A stretch of DNA of 64,000 nucleotides from Actinomucor elegans (Eukaryota; Mucoromycota; Mucoromycetes; Mucorales; Mucoraceae): NCBI GenBank assembly GCA_026027325.1, contig JAMSLZ010000013.1, positions 392,501 through 456,500 of the forward strand, in the 5' to 3' direction. Both the position numbers and the translations under genes were made by a program. Below are positions 1 through 11,303 of this stretch, piece after piece. Every line of letters begins with the position of its first letter. Within the stretch, counting starts at the first letter, position 1. The notes beneath the pieces were generated by a model, which saw nothing but the letters and a program-made list of their open reading frames with translations, ran no database searches and had not been told where the DNA came from.

Positions 1-27
1 ACGTTATATTTAATAATTGTATATTAG

Positions 28-2515
28 ACCCTTTGGATGACTTTCATTCTACACAGGATGCCGCTACAACATTGCTGATTGACTTGGCAAGAGATCGTAA
101 AAAGCATACTTTTATGAATATATTGGGGTTCATCAATGGTGTACTCAACAAGTACATGGAGACTCCCGAAGAGCAAAAGAATGGAAGTGAGAAAGATGGC
201 GCTTTGCGCATGATTGGTGCTTTGGCTCAGGTGATTCTTGGTAATAAATCTCAAGTAGCCAATATGATGGAATCCTTCTTTGTCACCCACGTATTTCCCG
301 AGTTCAAGAGCAGATTCCCTTATTTGCGAGCGAGAGTAAGATAATACATAGACATACAAATGTGTATATATAACTCACTTGTCAACTTTTAGGCCTGTGA
401 TATTACAAGGCATTTCAGTGATTTGGAATTTACAAATGACCAAAACCTTGCTATTTTATATCAAAACGTGTTGGATTGCCTTCGTGATGATGAACTTCCA
501 GTCAGAGTTCAAGCCGCACTAGCCTTGCAGCCGATGATCAGACACGAAAGCGGTTGGTATCCTTCACTTAGTTCTTGTTTAAAGCTCATGCCTTCTTTAT
601 AGTTCGCGAAGCAATGGGTCCCAATTTGCCCTTTATTATGCAAGAGTTTCTCAACTTGACTAATGAAATTGATGTGGATACTTTGGCTAACGTGATGGAA
701 GAGTTTGTGGAAGTATTTGCAGAGCAGCTAACTCCCTTTGCTGTTCAATTGTGTACTCAATTGCGCGACACTTTTCTTCGTATCATGGAAGAACTTGCGC
801 AGTCCTATCACAATAATAATGATGAAAACCAGTTGGATGATGATGTGGATGAAGCAAGTGATAAAACAATGGCTGCTATGGGGGTGCTCAAAACCATTGG
901 CACCCTCATCTTGAGCTTGGAAAGTACGCCCGATATCCTACAGCAATTAGAAAATGCATTATTGCCTGTGATTACTTATACACTTGAAAAGCGAATTTTT
1001 GATCTCTATGATGAAATCTTTGAGATCATTGATTCTTGTACTTTTTCGTCCAAACGCGTAACACCTACCATGTGGAGCGTGTTTGAATTGATTTATAGAG
1101 CTTTTACTGATTCTGGTGTGGACTATGTGAACGAAATGTTACCAGCCTTGGATAATTTCATATCCTATGGTAAAGATGTCTTTATCGCCAATAATCAGGT
1201 TAAGCAGATGATGTTTGATATAATTGATACAGTAATGAAAAGCGAGCATTTGAGCGAAACCGAGCGTGTATGCGCTTGTAAGCTAATGGAATCTATTTTG
1301 CTTAATTGCCGTGGATCAGTTGATATGGTAAGTCTATTATTAGTGAAGGATATGGACGCAACTTGACAAAGGCTCATTGCAGTGTGTTACACCTTTCCTG
1401 AACCTGGCATTCCAATATATTTTTACTGGTCAAATGAAATCAACAGAATTCAAGGTCCATTGTCTAGAAGTGGTACGTATCAATATGTTTAAAGCTTGGG
1501 TTTGTTTCTCATCGTTATAATAATTTAGGTGATCAATTGCCTGTACTACAATCCTGCATTGACACTTCATATCCTCGATGAAAATCAGTGGACACAAGGG
1601 TTCTTTACTCTTTGGTTTTCTACGCTGGATAGATTTTCAAGGTAACATATAAAGGCTCGTTTATTTCTGCTATACACTCATTATATTTGTAGAGTTCACG
1701 ATAAGAAGCTGGTTATTGTCACTTTGTGCTCGCTGTTGACATTACCTAATGATAAGGTCCCTTCTTCTTTACAAGCTGGATGGCCTCAAATCCTTGTTAG
1801 TATCTCTCATGTATTCAAAACTTTGCCAAAAGCCATAGAGAGTATGTTTGACTCTGCGTATCAAATAATGAATCTCACTGGTTTTTTTTTTAAAAAAAAT
1901 TAGATCGAGAAAGTATGGAAAAAACATTTGGAGGGGAATACGAAGAAGAGGAGGAAGAAGAGGAAGAGGAAGACGAGGAAGATGATGATGATGAAGAGTC
2001 CGACAGTGATAATGAAAATGGCGAAGTAGAAGATGCTGATGAGGAAGAGAGCGAGGAAGAAGATAGCGCTACCGAAGATGCTGAAGAAAACGACGAAGGT
2101 ATGCTACATTTGAATGCAAGCCAAAATTCCTGTAAATTAACCTATAGTAATAGATGATGATGTGCAAGATGAAGATACTGAGTATCTAGAATACTTGGCT
2201 CAACAAGCCGCTAATCAAAACGCAGACGAATCAGATGCTGTTGAAGATGACGAGGATATTCCCGAAGAAATACTTTTTGAATCCCCTTTGGATGAAATTG
2301 ATCCTTATATTTGCTTTGAACAAGTTTTTAGAGGTAATGATTTACTAACATTTGAGAAACTATAGTACTAATTAGCAAGTGGAATAGATATGCAACAGCA
2401 TAATCCTGAACTGTACTCTCATTTGACACAAGGTTTAAACGCCGATCATCAGAATAATATCTTGGCTGTATTGGCTATTGCAGAACAAAATCGCAACGAA
2501 CTATTGACTATATAA
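28..2515 (+). CDS. NMD5: Importin-7/8-type karyopherin beta, C-terminal part (partial)
   Basis: Nuclear transport receptor of the importin-7/8 group (yeast Nmd5/Sxm1), which carries cargo through nuclear pores under Ran control. The window opens inside an intron; coding resumes after the acceptor ending at base 27, so the N-terminal Ran-binding half lies outside. HEAT-repeat helices are recognisable around HTFMNILGFINGVLNKYM, the VTHVFPEFKS region and LRDDELPVRVQAALALQPMI (about 100-530), then a long exon from about 601. Seven or more introns of 45-70 nt fit GT-AG and keep the frame. Residues encoded at 1915-2270 form a very acidic Glu/Asp tract before the conserved end (PLDEIDPYICFEQ, then NRNELLTI and TAA at 2513-2515), as in this family. 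Family assignment is firm; the choice between Nmd5 and Sxm1 is not. Confidence 0.85.
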
Positions 2516-2664
2516 TAAAATAGTTGAATATAGAAACGTATTTTTTCTATTGCATACACTGCAAACTTGGACACATTTTCTCTTCATAATCTTGCATAGT
2601 GTTTTTTCAAAATCGCGGAGCTGACTGTACAATAAAAATATGGAGGACTGCAAAACCTGGTTAC

Positions 2665-2772
2665 GAAGAGATTCCAACTAGAGCGGGTTTGAATATTGCT
2701 GCCTACTGATATTGACGAAATGTAATACCAGTAGGCAGCAATATTCAAACCCGCTCTAGTTGAAATCTCTTC
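2665..2772. repeat. Near-perfect hairpin (44-nt arms, 20-nt loop)
   Basis: Arm 2665-2708 is the reverse complement of 2729-2772 with one mismatch; the spacer 2709-2728 is 20 nt. It lies between the end of the importin gene and a broken transposase. It may be a mini inverted-repeat element, a template-switch inverted duplication, or a small-RNA precursor. The sequence alone does not decide. Confidence 0.85.
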
Positions 2773-2924
2773 TAAAGGTATATGCGTAGTTGATGATATC
2801 ATAGTCTAAAAAAAAAGTCATTAAAAGATATAAATCATGCCTAAACTATTCAGAGTGTCCTTTGTTCGATAGAGTTGTTGAAGTATGATCGGAGAAATAT
2901 GATAGAATCTGATACTTGATGTTA

Positions 2925-4024
2925 TTCCAGGACCTGCAGAACTTTGAACAACAGAATCGAACCATTATTTGGATCCTCTCGTTGAAGAACTTTTGGTGTT
3001 AATGAATGGTGTTTCAATGGATGTATGCATGCCAGATGGAGAATTACAGCCGCAAAGTGTCAAAGCTGCTCTTTCAATAGTGTACTGCGATTTGCCTGCT
3101 GCTAAGAAAACCTCTGGTTTTGTCCCGTTTAATGCGGTCTGCGGTTGTCATCGCTGTAAAAGCAAGTTTGGCAATCTGCATGGTGAAAGCAAGAGAGATT
3201 GGTCTGGCTGGAACGATGATGACTGGATCCCAAGAACTATACAAGTAAACAAAGCAGAAGCAAATGCTTGGAAGTTGAAAAGCGATACTGGTCAATCTGT
3301 GAAAGCGTTAGAAGATGAAAATGGTACACGCTATAGTCCTCTTCATCGCCTACCGTATTTTGATGCACCTGGATTTACAGTTATCGAGCCGATGCACAAC
3401 CTCTATCTCGGCACTGTCAAACACTTGATGGGTTTGTGGCTTTCCCGAGATACCAGAAACAGTTGGGTGAATGCTTCAACAGCTAAACTATTGATTGACA
3501 AATATGACCTCAAAAAAATGCAGGAATTTCTAATTAAGAAACATCGTTTCAACAGACGTTGTGATGGTCGTTCATTAGTCAAAAAGATCACAATTGGTAC
3601 TGGTTTCTCGTACTTGAAAGCTGCTGAATGGAAGGCTTGGAGCATGTTTGCTCGTTTAGTGTTAAAACAGGCGTTGGATACAGCAAGATTCGAAAACTTC
3701 ATGCTATTTTCTAACGCCTTACGTATCTTGGAAGCTAATGCTGTCAGTTTGGCTGACATTGATGCATGCTATATCAAATCGCGAGAATTCTGTATTGGCT
3801 TTGGGCATTTGTATGGCAAGCACAATGTGCAGTCAAATATGCATTTCCACTTACATCTTGCCGAATACATGCGAATGTATGACCCCATTTCGTGTTTTTG
3901 GGCGTTCAACTTTGAGCGTTACAATATGTATGTGAAAAGAATACACACAAATCACAAAAAGAATTTTGAAAAAATGTTCATGGTTCAATTCTTCGAATTA
4001 TCCATGCCAAGGATTATAAAATAA
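2925..4024 (+). pseudogene. Tnp2-like (Transposase_21/CACTA type) transposase remnant
   Basis: A long open frame resembling the transposases found in fungal CACTA/KDZ-like elements. Markers are HYLDPLVEELLVLMNGVSM, a CGCHRC zinc-type cluster, and PGFTVIEPMHNLYLGTVKH, matching the DPMHNLFLG-type motif of the family. There is no ATG: similarity continues upstream through GPAEL, an in-frame TGA near 2948, then TTESNHYLDP. The catalytic N-terminal part is missing, and the frame stops at TAA 4022-4024 without a recognisable C-terminal module. No terminal inverted repeats or target-site duplication were found. It is therefore a dead fragment. The family name is inferred from motif memory; Tnp2 versus KDZ is uncertain. 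Confidence 0.7.
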
Positions 4025-5109
4025 ATAGTATATTAATATATATATTAATAAATGTGTGTATATAAAGGAGAAAAGTACTAGGCCTTTAGATGGCCTTAGT
4101 CGAAATGAGTGAATGTAAGCCAAGCAAAAGAAGCATGTAAATATCTTACAGAAGAGTAGCTCGAAATGGCTTTTTATTATCTTGTTCATATAATATTGCA
4201 ATTTAAATACCCAATATTGTTCTTTTTCATATGCACCTTTAATATTATAGCAATGAATCCTATCTCTAATGGTGGCCTTTGACACTAGCACCTATTAGGT
4301 AAAAAATGATTAAACAGTTTATTTAACTAATAGATGCCCTCTTCATCTTTGAACTAGGATTCGGTGCTTTTCCTCTTTCACTCATTAGATTTCGCCTAAT
4401 CTCCTCATACACACAATATATAAAAGGAATCTCATCATTTACATGCCTATCTATCCAGAATTTAAAGAGCTGATTTCATTGTACACTTGCCATGGTATAC
4501 ATTTTAGTTAAAAAATAGGCTTCTATAGCCAATCCGAATCCTAATAGGCCTATTGAATAATGAGTTCATTGTGTACACTTGATTTCTCTCTTTCTCTCTT
4601 CTGAGATGATGAAAGTAAATAAAATCACATAAGTCTTGGATATCTGTCTGTCGATACTTATGTTTTCACAAGGGTAAAAACACATTGTTCTTCTACCAAA
4701 GATCTGAAGATATTATTATTCATGCTTATTTCATTCGATTTGAGGTTCGGTTAGAGTCCTTGGGAGACAACACATTCATGTAAGCCCAACTCGTTGATAG
4801 ATCCTCCTGAAAGTGCTCTGGCACGCAATTTCCCGGTTTCTCCAAGAAATATAATATTTATTACGTGTCATTTCGTGAAATTTGCTGCGTTTCAACTAGA
4901 ATCATGCAGCTTTCTAAAACCTCATAGATAACCCGTCCCATTATTAGAAAGGCGCGCGCATCGCAGCGAATTATCTTCCAATAGTCATGTGACATGATTT
5001 CATGCTTATCACTTGTCTCCTTTTCGTTTTCTTTATACTGTAGTTATTTTATTTCCTATACACCATATATATATATATATATATATACATACATACACTA
5101 TTGACGCCA
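4025..5109. other. Intergenic, no gene seen; (AT)n microsatellite
   Basis: About 1.1 kb of AT-rich DNA between the transposase relic and the PP2A gene. No supported coding exon. An (AT)n run lies around 5067-5090, about 20-40 nt before the proposed start codon of the downstream gene, and may supply its TATA-like element. Confidence 0.5.
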
Positions 5110-5581
5110 ATGATAAAGGGAATAAAAGTGGCTGTAAGAAATAAAAATAACTTGCAATCTATGATCTATACCGTTTCTTATGCAGATTTACCTAGTTCTC
5201 CAGAAGCAAATCGCAACAATCTCAACAGCAGCAAGGTGCTTCAAAAGGACCAAGTTCAATAGATACATCAACCTCACCTACTACCCACTCACCAGTGTCT
5301 TCACCAACTATAACCAACAAAAAGTCAAAGTCACCTACTCCAACAACTAGCGCGAATAAGTCACCTAGCGAACAGAATAAGCCTTCAATATTATCTCGAG
5401 CAGCAATTCAGAATATGCTACCAACTACCACAGTAGATACACCTATCATATCAATTGACCCAAGTGTAAAGTCTGTGTATATACTTATAATTATATACTA
5501 AGTCTATTTCTGTATAACTTATAGCCTTCTCCTCCTATGGCAACAGCATCAACAAAGCATGCTTTTTTATCAAATACATCT

Positions 5582-5631
<50 letters not shown>

Positions 5632-7407
5632 ACAACAGCAGCCTTATTCACCCAATCATTTGAAAGGAAACACTCTGCCCAATAAAGAAGGCGTCATGGT
5701 ACCTAAACAACCAACAAATAGTGCTATGGCTTGGCTTAAGGGTGCTTCCAAAGATACAATTCCTATCGGTAAAGTACCAAGAAGACAGAAATCATCTCGA
5801 TTTCATGTCTACGATAAAGTCACGCTTGAAAAGTTACCATCTTTTAAAGAGGTGGCGCCAACAAAGCGACCTGAGCTATTCCTTAAAAAGCTGGCTCAGT
5901 GTCAAGTCTTGTTTGATTTTAGTGATCCTTCTTCAGATCTGAACGGAAAAGAAATAAAACGGCAGGCTTTACAAGATATGCTGGAATATGTCGCGACTAC
6001 CAAAGGAGCCTTGACTGATGTAGTATATCCTGACGTGGTGAAGATGGTAGGATGGATATACAGATGCATATGAGTTCAAAGTCTAATGGTTTCTTTGTTA
6101 GTTCTCTGTCAATCTGTTTCGCACGATACCGCCGCCTATCGATAGAGAAGAAGGCTATGACCCAGAGGAAGATGAACCTACCTTGGAAGCGGCTTGGCCT
6201 CACCTTCAACTAGTATATGAGTTCTTTTTGAGATTTGTCGAATCACCAGATTTTAATGTACACGAGGCTAAGAAACATATCGATCAAAAGTTCATACTGC
6301 AGGTAAACAGAGACTCTATATTTTTCGTTTCTATATGATACTTATATTATTATTATTGTAGTTACTAGAGTTGTTTGATAGTGAAGATCCTCGAGAAAGA
6401 GACTTTTTAAAGACAACTCTGCATAGACTCTATGGCAAGTTCTTGAATCTACGCGCTTATATTCGAAAATCCATCAACAACATTTTCTTTCAATTCATCT
6501 ATGAAAACGAGAGCTTCAATGGCATTGCAGAACTATTGGAAATCTTGGGAAGTATCATCAATGGTTTTGCTCTTCCTTTAAAAGAAGAACACAAGACATT
6601 CTTGCTCCGTGTATTGATGCCACTCCATAAGCCTTCTTCCTTATCTACGTACCATCCTCAATTGGCTTATTGTGTGGTTCAGTTCTTGGAAAAGGACCCA
6701 ACGCTAACAAAGCAAGTCGTGGATAGCTTACTTCGTTATTGGCCCAAAGTCAACAGTGCCAAAGAAGTCATGTTTCTGAATGAAATAGAGGAAATCTTGG
6801 ATGTAACTGATAACGTCGAGTTTCCTAAAGTCATGGTGCCCATATTTACGAAAGTAGCTCAATGTATCTCCAGTTCTCATTTTCAAGTGGCAGAGCGGGC
6901 TCTCTATCTCTGGAACAATGAGTTTATCTTGAACCTGATGCATGAAAACATTAAAGTGATTATGCCTATTATGTTTAAGCCACTTTATACATATTCACAG
7001 CAGCACTGGAATAGGTAAAGAAAAAAAAAAGTTTGAAAGGCTGTAACGATCACTGATTTGTTATGTATAATATATCTACAGAACTATTCATGGCTTAGTA
7101 TATAATGCTCTCAAGATATTCATGGATATGGATCCTCAGCTATTTGCTCAATGCACAGAATATCATAAAAGCAGTGAAAAGCAAAAGTAAGAAATCCACT
7201 TGACTGATATACAACCAAAGACTTACACCGTATATATCATAGAACCGAAACCCTACAAAAGGAAAGGGAGAATGCTTGGGAACTCATCCAAAAACAAGCA
7301 GAAAAGAACAAAGCCATCATCCAATCACAAGGTAATACTATACTACGGTAGCAGTGCACTTTACAATCAGCTTATATTTTTCCATAGATACATCATCTTT
7401 ATTATAG
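5110..7407 (+). CDS. RTS1: PP2A regulatory subunit B', B56 family (Rts1-like)
   Basis: Substrate-targeting B56 subunit of protein phosphatase 2A. The proposed first exon (5110-5133) encodes only MIKGIKVA, matching the short M-x-[KR]-G-[FI]-K start of fungal Rts1. It is spliced to 5196-5465 and then 5525-about 6045. The N-terminal region is low complexity with a glutamine tract at about 5584-5640. The B56 core begins at [19 protein letters not shown] and runs through [66 protein letters not shown] and [15 protein letters not shown]. Two short 3' exons (about 7081-7186 and 7247-7332) extend the core with [11 protein letters not shown] and [14 protein letters not shown] last exon of about seven codons ends at TAG 7405-7407. 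The head and core are clear; the exact first exon is an inference. Confidence 0.92.
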
Positions 7408-7453
7408 AATTCATCATCATATTTTTAGACAAAACTACTTTAATAAACAGGAG

Positions 7454-9763
7454 TTAATAATCTTGTTCGTTATCCATTCGCATGCCTAGTCTTGCAGCCT
7501 TGAATCTTGATAGTTTCTTTGGCTTCACTTCTTCCTCCTCTTCTTCCTCTTCTTCCTCCTGCTTCTTTCTTGGTAAAGGCAGTTCTTCATCAAATACCTC
7601 GAATTCAGGTTTTGTAGGAAACGAGAATCCACCCGAGACAGCCAGCATTTCTTGTCGTTTCTTTTGATAATTGGCCATGACTTCTCGCAGATCCATATCC
7701 TCTTCTACTTCTTCTAAATCTACAGGCACCACATCACGTTCCATGACGGCTCCCTTCATGATCTTATTATCTAACTTGCTTTTAGGCGCGATAATCATAC
7801 CCTCTTCCTTGTCTGTTGATTTGACTATAGGAATCAAAGCCTTTGAGCCATCGGCAGGACAATACAGAGATTCTTGAGAATTGCGTGCTACCTTGATCAA
7901 TTCATTTAAATCCACCTTTTGATCATTCTCCGTATCGTTATCCAAAGAAGGATAGTCATCTTCAGCCGGTCGTATTTGTCGAAAGATATCGGCTGGCGTA
8001 CGGATCTTGGTATCGCTACTGGTAGGTGTAGTTTTCATGGGCTGGGAATAGCTGACAGTAGAAGCAATGTCAGAAGGTGCAGCAGCCTTATCGTGATCTC
8101 TCACGTCTGTATTGGTATCCCAGGTAACAGATCGTTTGGGTTTGATACGTTCAGCCACCAAAGGTGCCTCTTCTGTTGGAAAATTCGGCTCGGTTGATGT
8201 CTCTGCTGTGGCCTCTTTGGATTGAGCACGCTGAAGCTTGAAACGAGACATCTTTTTGGGCTTTGTAGCTACTTGAGGTACAGCTTGATTTCGAGCTGGT
8301 TTAGCGTCGTGGAGTTGGTGCTCGTCAGTATCAGTGGTGATTGGAATCGCTTCCTTGTCTTCTTCGACTGGTGTAATAGGCTGTTGGATAGTGTTTTGAG
8401 GTAAAGGTTTGGCATTGGGTCGCTCCTTCTGTTCTTGACGCAACAGTTTAAACTTGGAGAACTTCTTTTTGGGGCTGTTTTCACTGGGCGTAGCTGCAAT
8501 AGGTGCTTCTTTAACAACAGATGCAGCAGCCTTTTCATTTACGGTGGATGTTGAGTTTTCTTCCTTTACAGAAGCAATAGGCGTTTCTTTGACAGTAGAA
8601 GCTACACTTTCTCTGATTAAAGGAGACTCGTTCACAGTAGCCTCTTCAATGATAGGCGTCTTCTTTTTAGTAATGACTTTAGGTGTACTTCTATCCTCAT
8701 CTTCTTCCTCATAATATGTAAAGTCTTCTTGATCCACTACACCATCTAATGGATATTGCTCATCATCACCAAAGCGATCAAACATGTTTTCAGATATCTC
8801 TGTATCGTAACGATCATCATCATCATCATCACTAAATTCTTGTTCGCTATCTAACTCGTCTTCGTCTGCTTCTTCTACATCACCTGTCGGTTTATTCACA
8901 ACAGTTTTAGGTACAGGATGTGTGACCTGGCTTTGATCTTCTTCTTCTTCCTCCTCTTCTAATTCACGTAACAAATCAAATAAAGCTTTATTGTCTGCGT
9001 CTTCCTGTGCCTTTTTCTTTTGATTGATCTTTTCGTCTGCCTCTTTCATCAATTGTCTAGCACGTAATACTGATTCAGGTAATTGATTCGATGCTGGAGT
9101 GCGCTGTTGAGATGGCTGATGTTGCTGTTTCTTATCTTTCTTTTCGTCAACTGGAGGTAGCTCTTCACGGATTTCCATGATAGGCAAACCTTCTTCATTG
9201 ACCTATAAACATCACGTCAGTTTTTCCAAATTTGCTTTAATATAGATATATTCCTTACTTGGGGATCGGAAGATAACGCGCCTGAATCCATAATTGTACT
9301 TTTCTTGGCTTTAAAACTATTCAATTGTGCTTCTACTAGTCGTAGATTTTCGTCAACCACTATATAGGATATGTTAGGCAATGAAATAGATGTGGAATTC
9401 ATGTTACCTTCTCTACGACGGCCTAATATCTCAATGGCTTGCTTTGCAGAACGCTCAGCATAATACTGATCACCCAATAGAACCAATATTTCGTTTGTAT
9501 GTACCAATTTGCCGGGCATAAAAGCGAGTTTACCTAATGGAATCTAAGGTGACCAACGGTTAGATAGAGGGCGCTTTACGTGTACAGTCTTATCTTACCA
9601 TAGCAGTTTGAGTTGTGTTATCAGGCAAAGTTTTTAGCTGGTTTTCTAAAGCGTCGTAATCAGTCTTATAGTCTGACCAACGTTGATACTCGCTTTCTAA
9701 CGTAGCAAGTTGTTCATTAAGTTTCGAAGTAATGAGGTTTATTTGGCTAGACAAGTCTGTCAT
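7454..9763 (-). CDS. URI1: URI1/Bud27 unconventional prefoldin
   Basis: RPB5-interacting unconventional prefoldin (yeast Bud27), involved in RNA polymerase assembly and TOR-linked control. Exon 1 (9763-9599) encodes MTDLSSQINLITSKLNEQL and the first prefoldin helix. Exon 2 (9543-9259) starts IPLGKLAFMPGKLVHTNEIL, the diagnostic prefoldin-alpha hairpin motif, and continues LLGDQYYAERSAKQAIEIL. Exon 3 (9202-7454) opens VNEEGLPIMEIREELPP, the conserved URI linker, and is then a long acidic, disordered tail. That tail carries three similar basic blocks of the KxSRFKxxR type (for example KKMSRFKLQRAQ and KKLSRFKAARLG). These could be repeated docking motifs. Divergent from the MADS-box gene with about 145 nt between start codons. 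Start ATG is at 9763-9761. Confidence 0.9.
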
Positions 9764-9908
9764 ATTAATATTTGTTTCAGTAAGAAAGAAACATTGCACA
9801 CGCTCTCGGGTACAACTGTATTAGATAAGCCACCTTTTTTTCTTTTTTTTGCGTTACTGCCTCACAACAGATTAAACACGTCTTTATCTATTATTCCTAT
9901 TAAGAAAT

Positions 9909-10967
9909 ATGCTGCCCGCCGGGTAAAGTATTATAGTAACGGGAAAAAGACGCGTCGTTTATTCATATTCTATATAGACAAAAGAGACAAAACGAAGATT
10001 TGGATCAGGAATTTTCAGACGATTCAGATAGTAAACCCGCCAAGCGAAATGGAAGAAGAAAGATCAAGATTGAGTATATTGAGGACAAAAACAGAAGACA
10101 TATCACCTTTTCCAAGCGTAAAGCCGGCATCATGAAGAAGGTAAAACGAACAAATGGTTTTTATCCTCTCCTGGATTTTAACATATCTTGTATGATAAGG
10201 CTTATGAGTTATCTACTTTAACGGGTACTCAAGTATTATTGTTGGTGGTTTCGGAAACAGGTCTTGTCTATACTTTCACTACTACCAAATTACAACCTAT
10301 TGTCACCAAACCAGAGGGTAAGAACCTAATCCAAGCCTGCTTAAACACACCGGACCCACAACAAGCAACACAAGAAGTAAAGTATTCTTTTAAATTATTG
10401 GACGCGTCTCTATACTGAAACTCTTGCTATGAATAGAATGAAACGGAGCCCAAGATGGAACCCGCTACTACTTCTACAAGTGAAGCTGCCGCTGCTACTT
10501 CTGTACCTCCTACTGCTGCTCCTCGTAATTTGCCCGAAGATACCAAGAACGTAAGTTCATTTAGCTACCCAAATAAAACTTGCTCACATTTTTCCAAATA
10601 GCAACTATCACCTCAAACAAACGCTTCTCATAGTCCAATGATGCAACCCTCACCAAATGCCATGAGACAGCCACCTATGAACTATCCAGCACAATATTCT
10701 TCTCAGCCTCCCATGGTTGCTGCCATGTCGCCTTATCAACAGCAACAACAGCAACAGCAACACAGATATCCTACTTACAATAATCCACCTTATAACAATA
10801 GCGGTTCTTACTATCAACCACAACCTTATGGTAATCTACCTCCTCCTCCTTCAAACAATGCTCCTGGACAACCACCACATGGGTATTGGGCCTATAATGA
10901 CCAACAGCAACAGCAGCAGCAACAGCAGGGAAGACCAGGTGTTAAACAAGAACAGCAGCAGCCATAA
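9909..10967 (+). CDS. MCM1: SRF-type MADS-box transcription factor (Mcm1-like)
   Basis: DNA-binding regulator of the SRF/Mcm1 class, which recognises CArG-type boxes with partner proteins. The MADS box is split by an intron. The segment GRRKIKIEYIEDKNRRHITF then SKRKAGIMKK ends at about 10140; AYELSTLTGTQVLLLVVSE resumes at about 10201. VYTFTTTKLQPIVTKPEGKN completes the SAM-like extension. The rest is disordered: an Ala/Thr/Pro stretch, then a Pro/Gln/Tyr-rich tail with CAG/CAA runs at 10735-10760 and 10902-10926. The stop is at 10965-10967. No ATG precedes the MADS exon in frame, so I propose a tiny first exon ATG at 9909 (MLPAG) joined by an intron of about 55 nt. That start is uncertain; the gene is not. 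Confidence 0.88.
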
Positions 10968-11303
10968 ATCTATTATCATATATCTCTATCATCTTAACAA
11001 TAAATATCGGAATTTGAACCAATTTTTTCATGCAGTTTGGTTTTCTTGCTCTATTTATTATTTAGCTGTATACCTTGATCCAAAACTTTCTTGCAAACAC
11101 TAAAACATAGGATCATCAGCCTCTTTAATAGAGTAGAGATCATGAAAGAAGGGTAAGTGCCAATAAGACAAGGCTTCCTTTCCCTAAATAACCTCAAAAA
11201 GTAAAAACAGTCACGATAAACCGGTCTTGCAAGTAGCAGCCACCTAGCTCAAAAATGCAAAATCAATAGCCACTGTTTCGCTTTTCTACCTCGATCCTTC
11301 ACC
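10968..11303. other. Intergenic between MADS-box gene and TRM6
   Basis: About 336 nt holding the 3' UTR of the MADS gene and the promoter of TRM6, with a C/T-rich stretch just before the TRM6 start. No gene seen. Confidence 0.5.
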
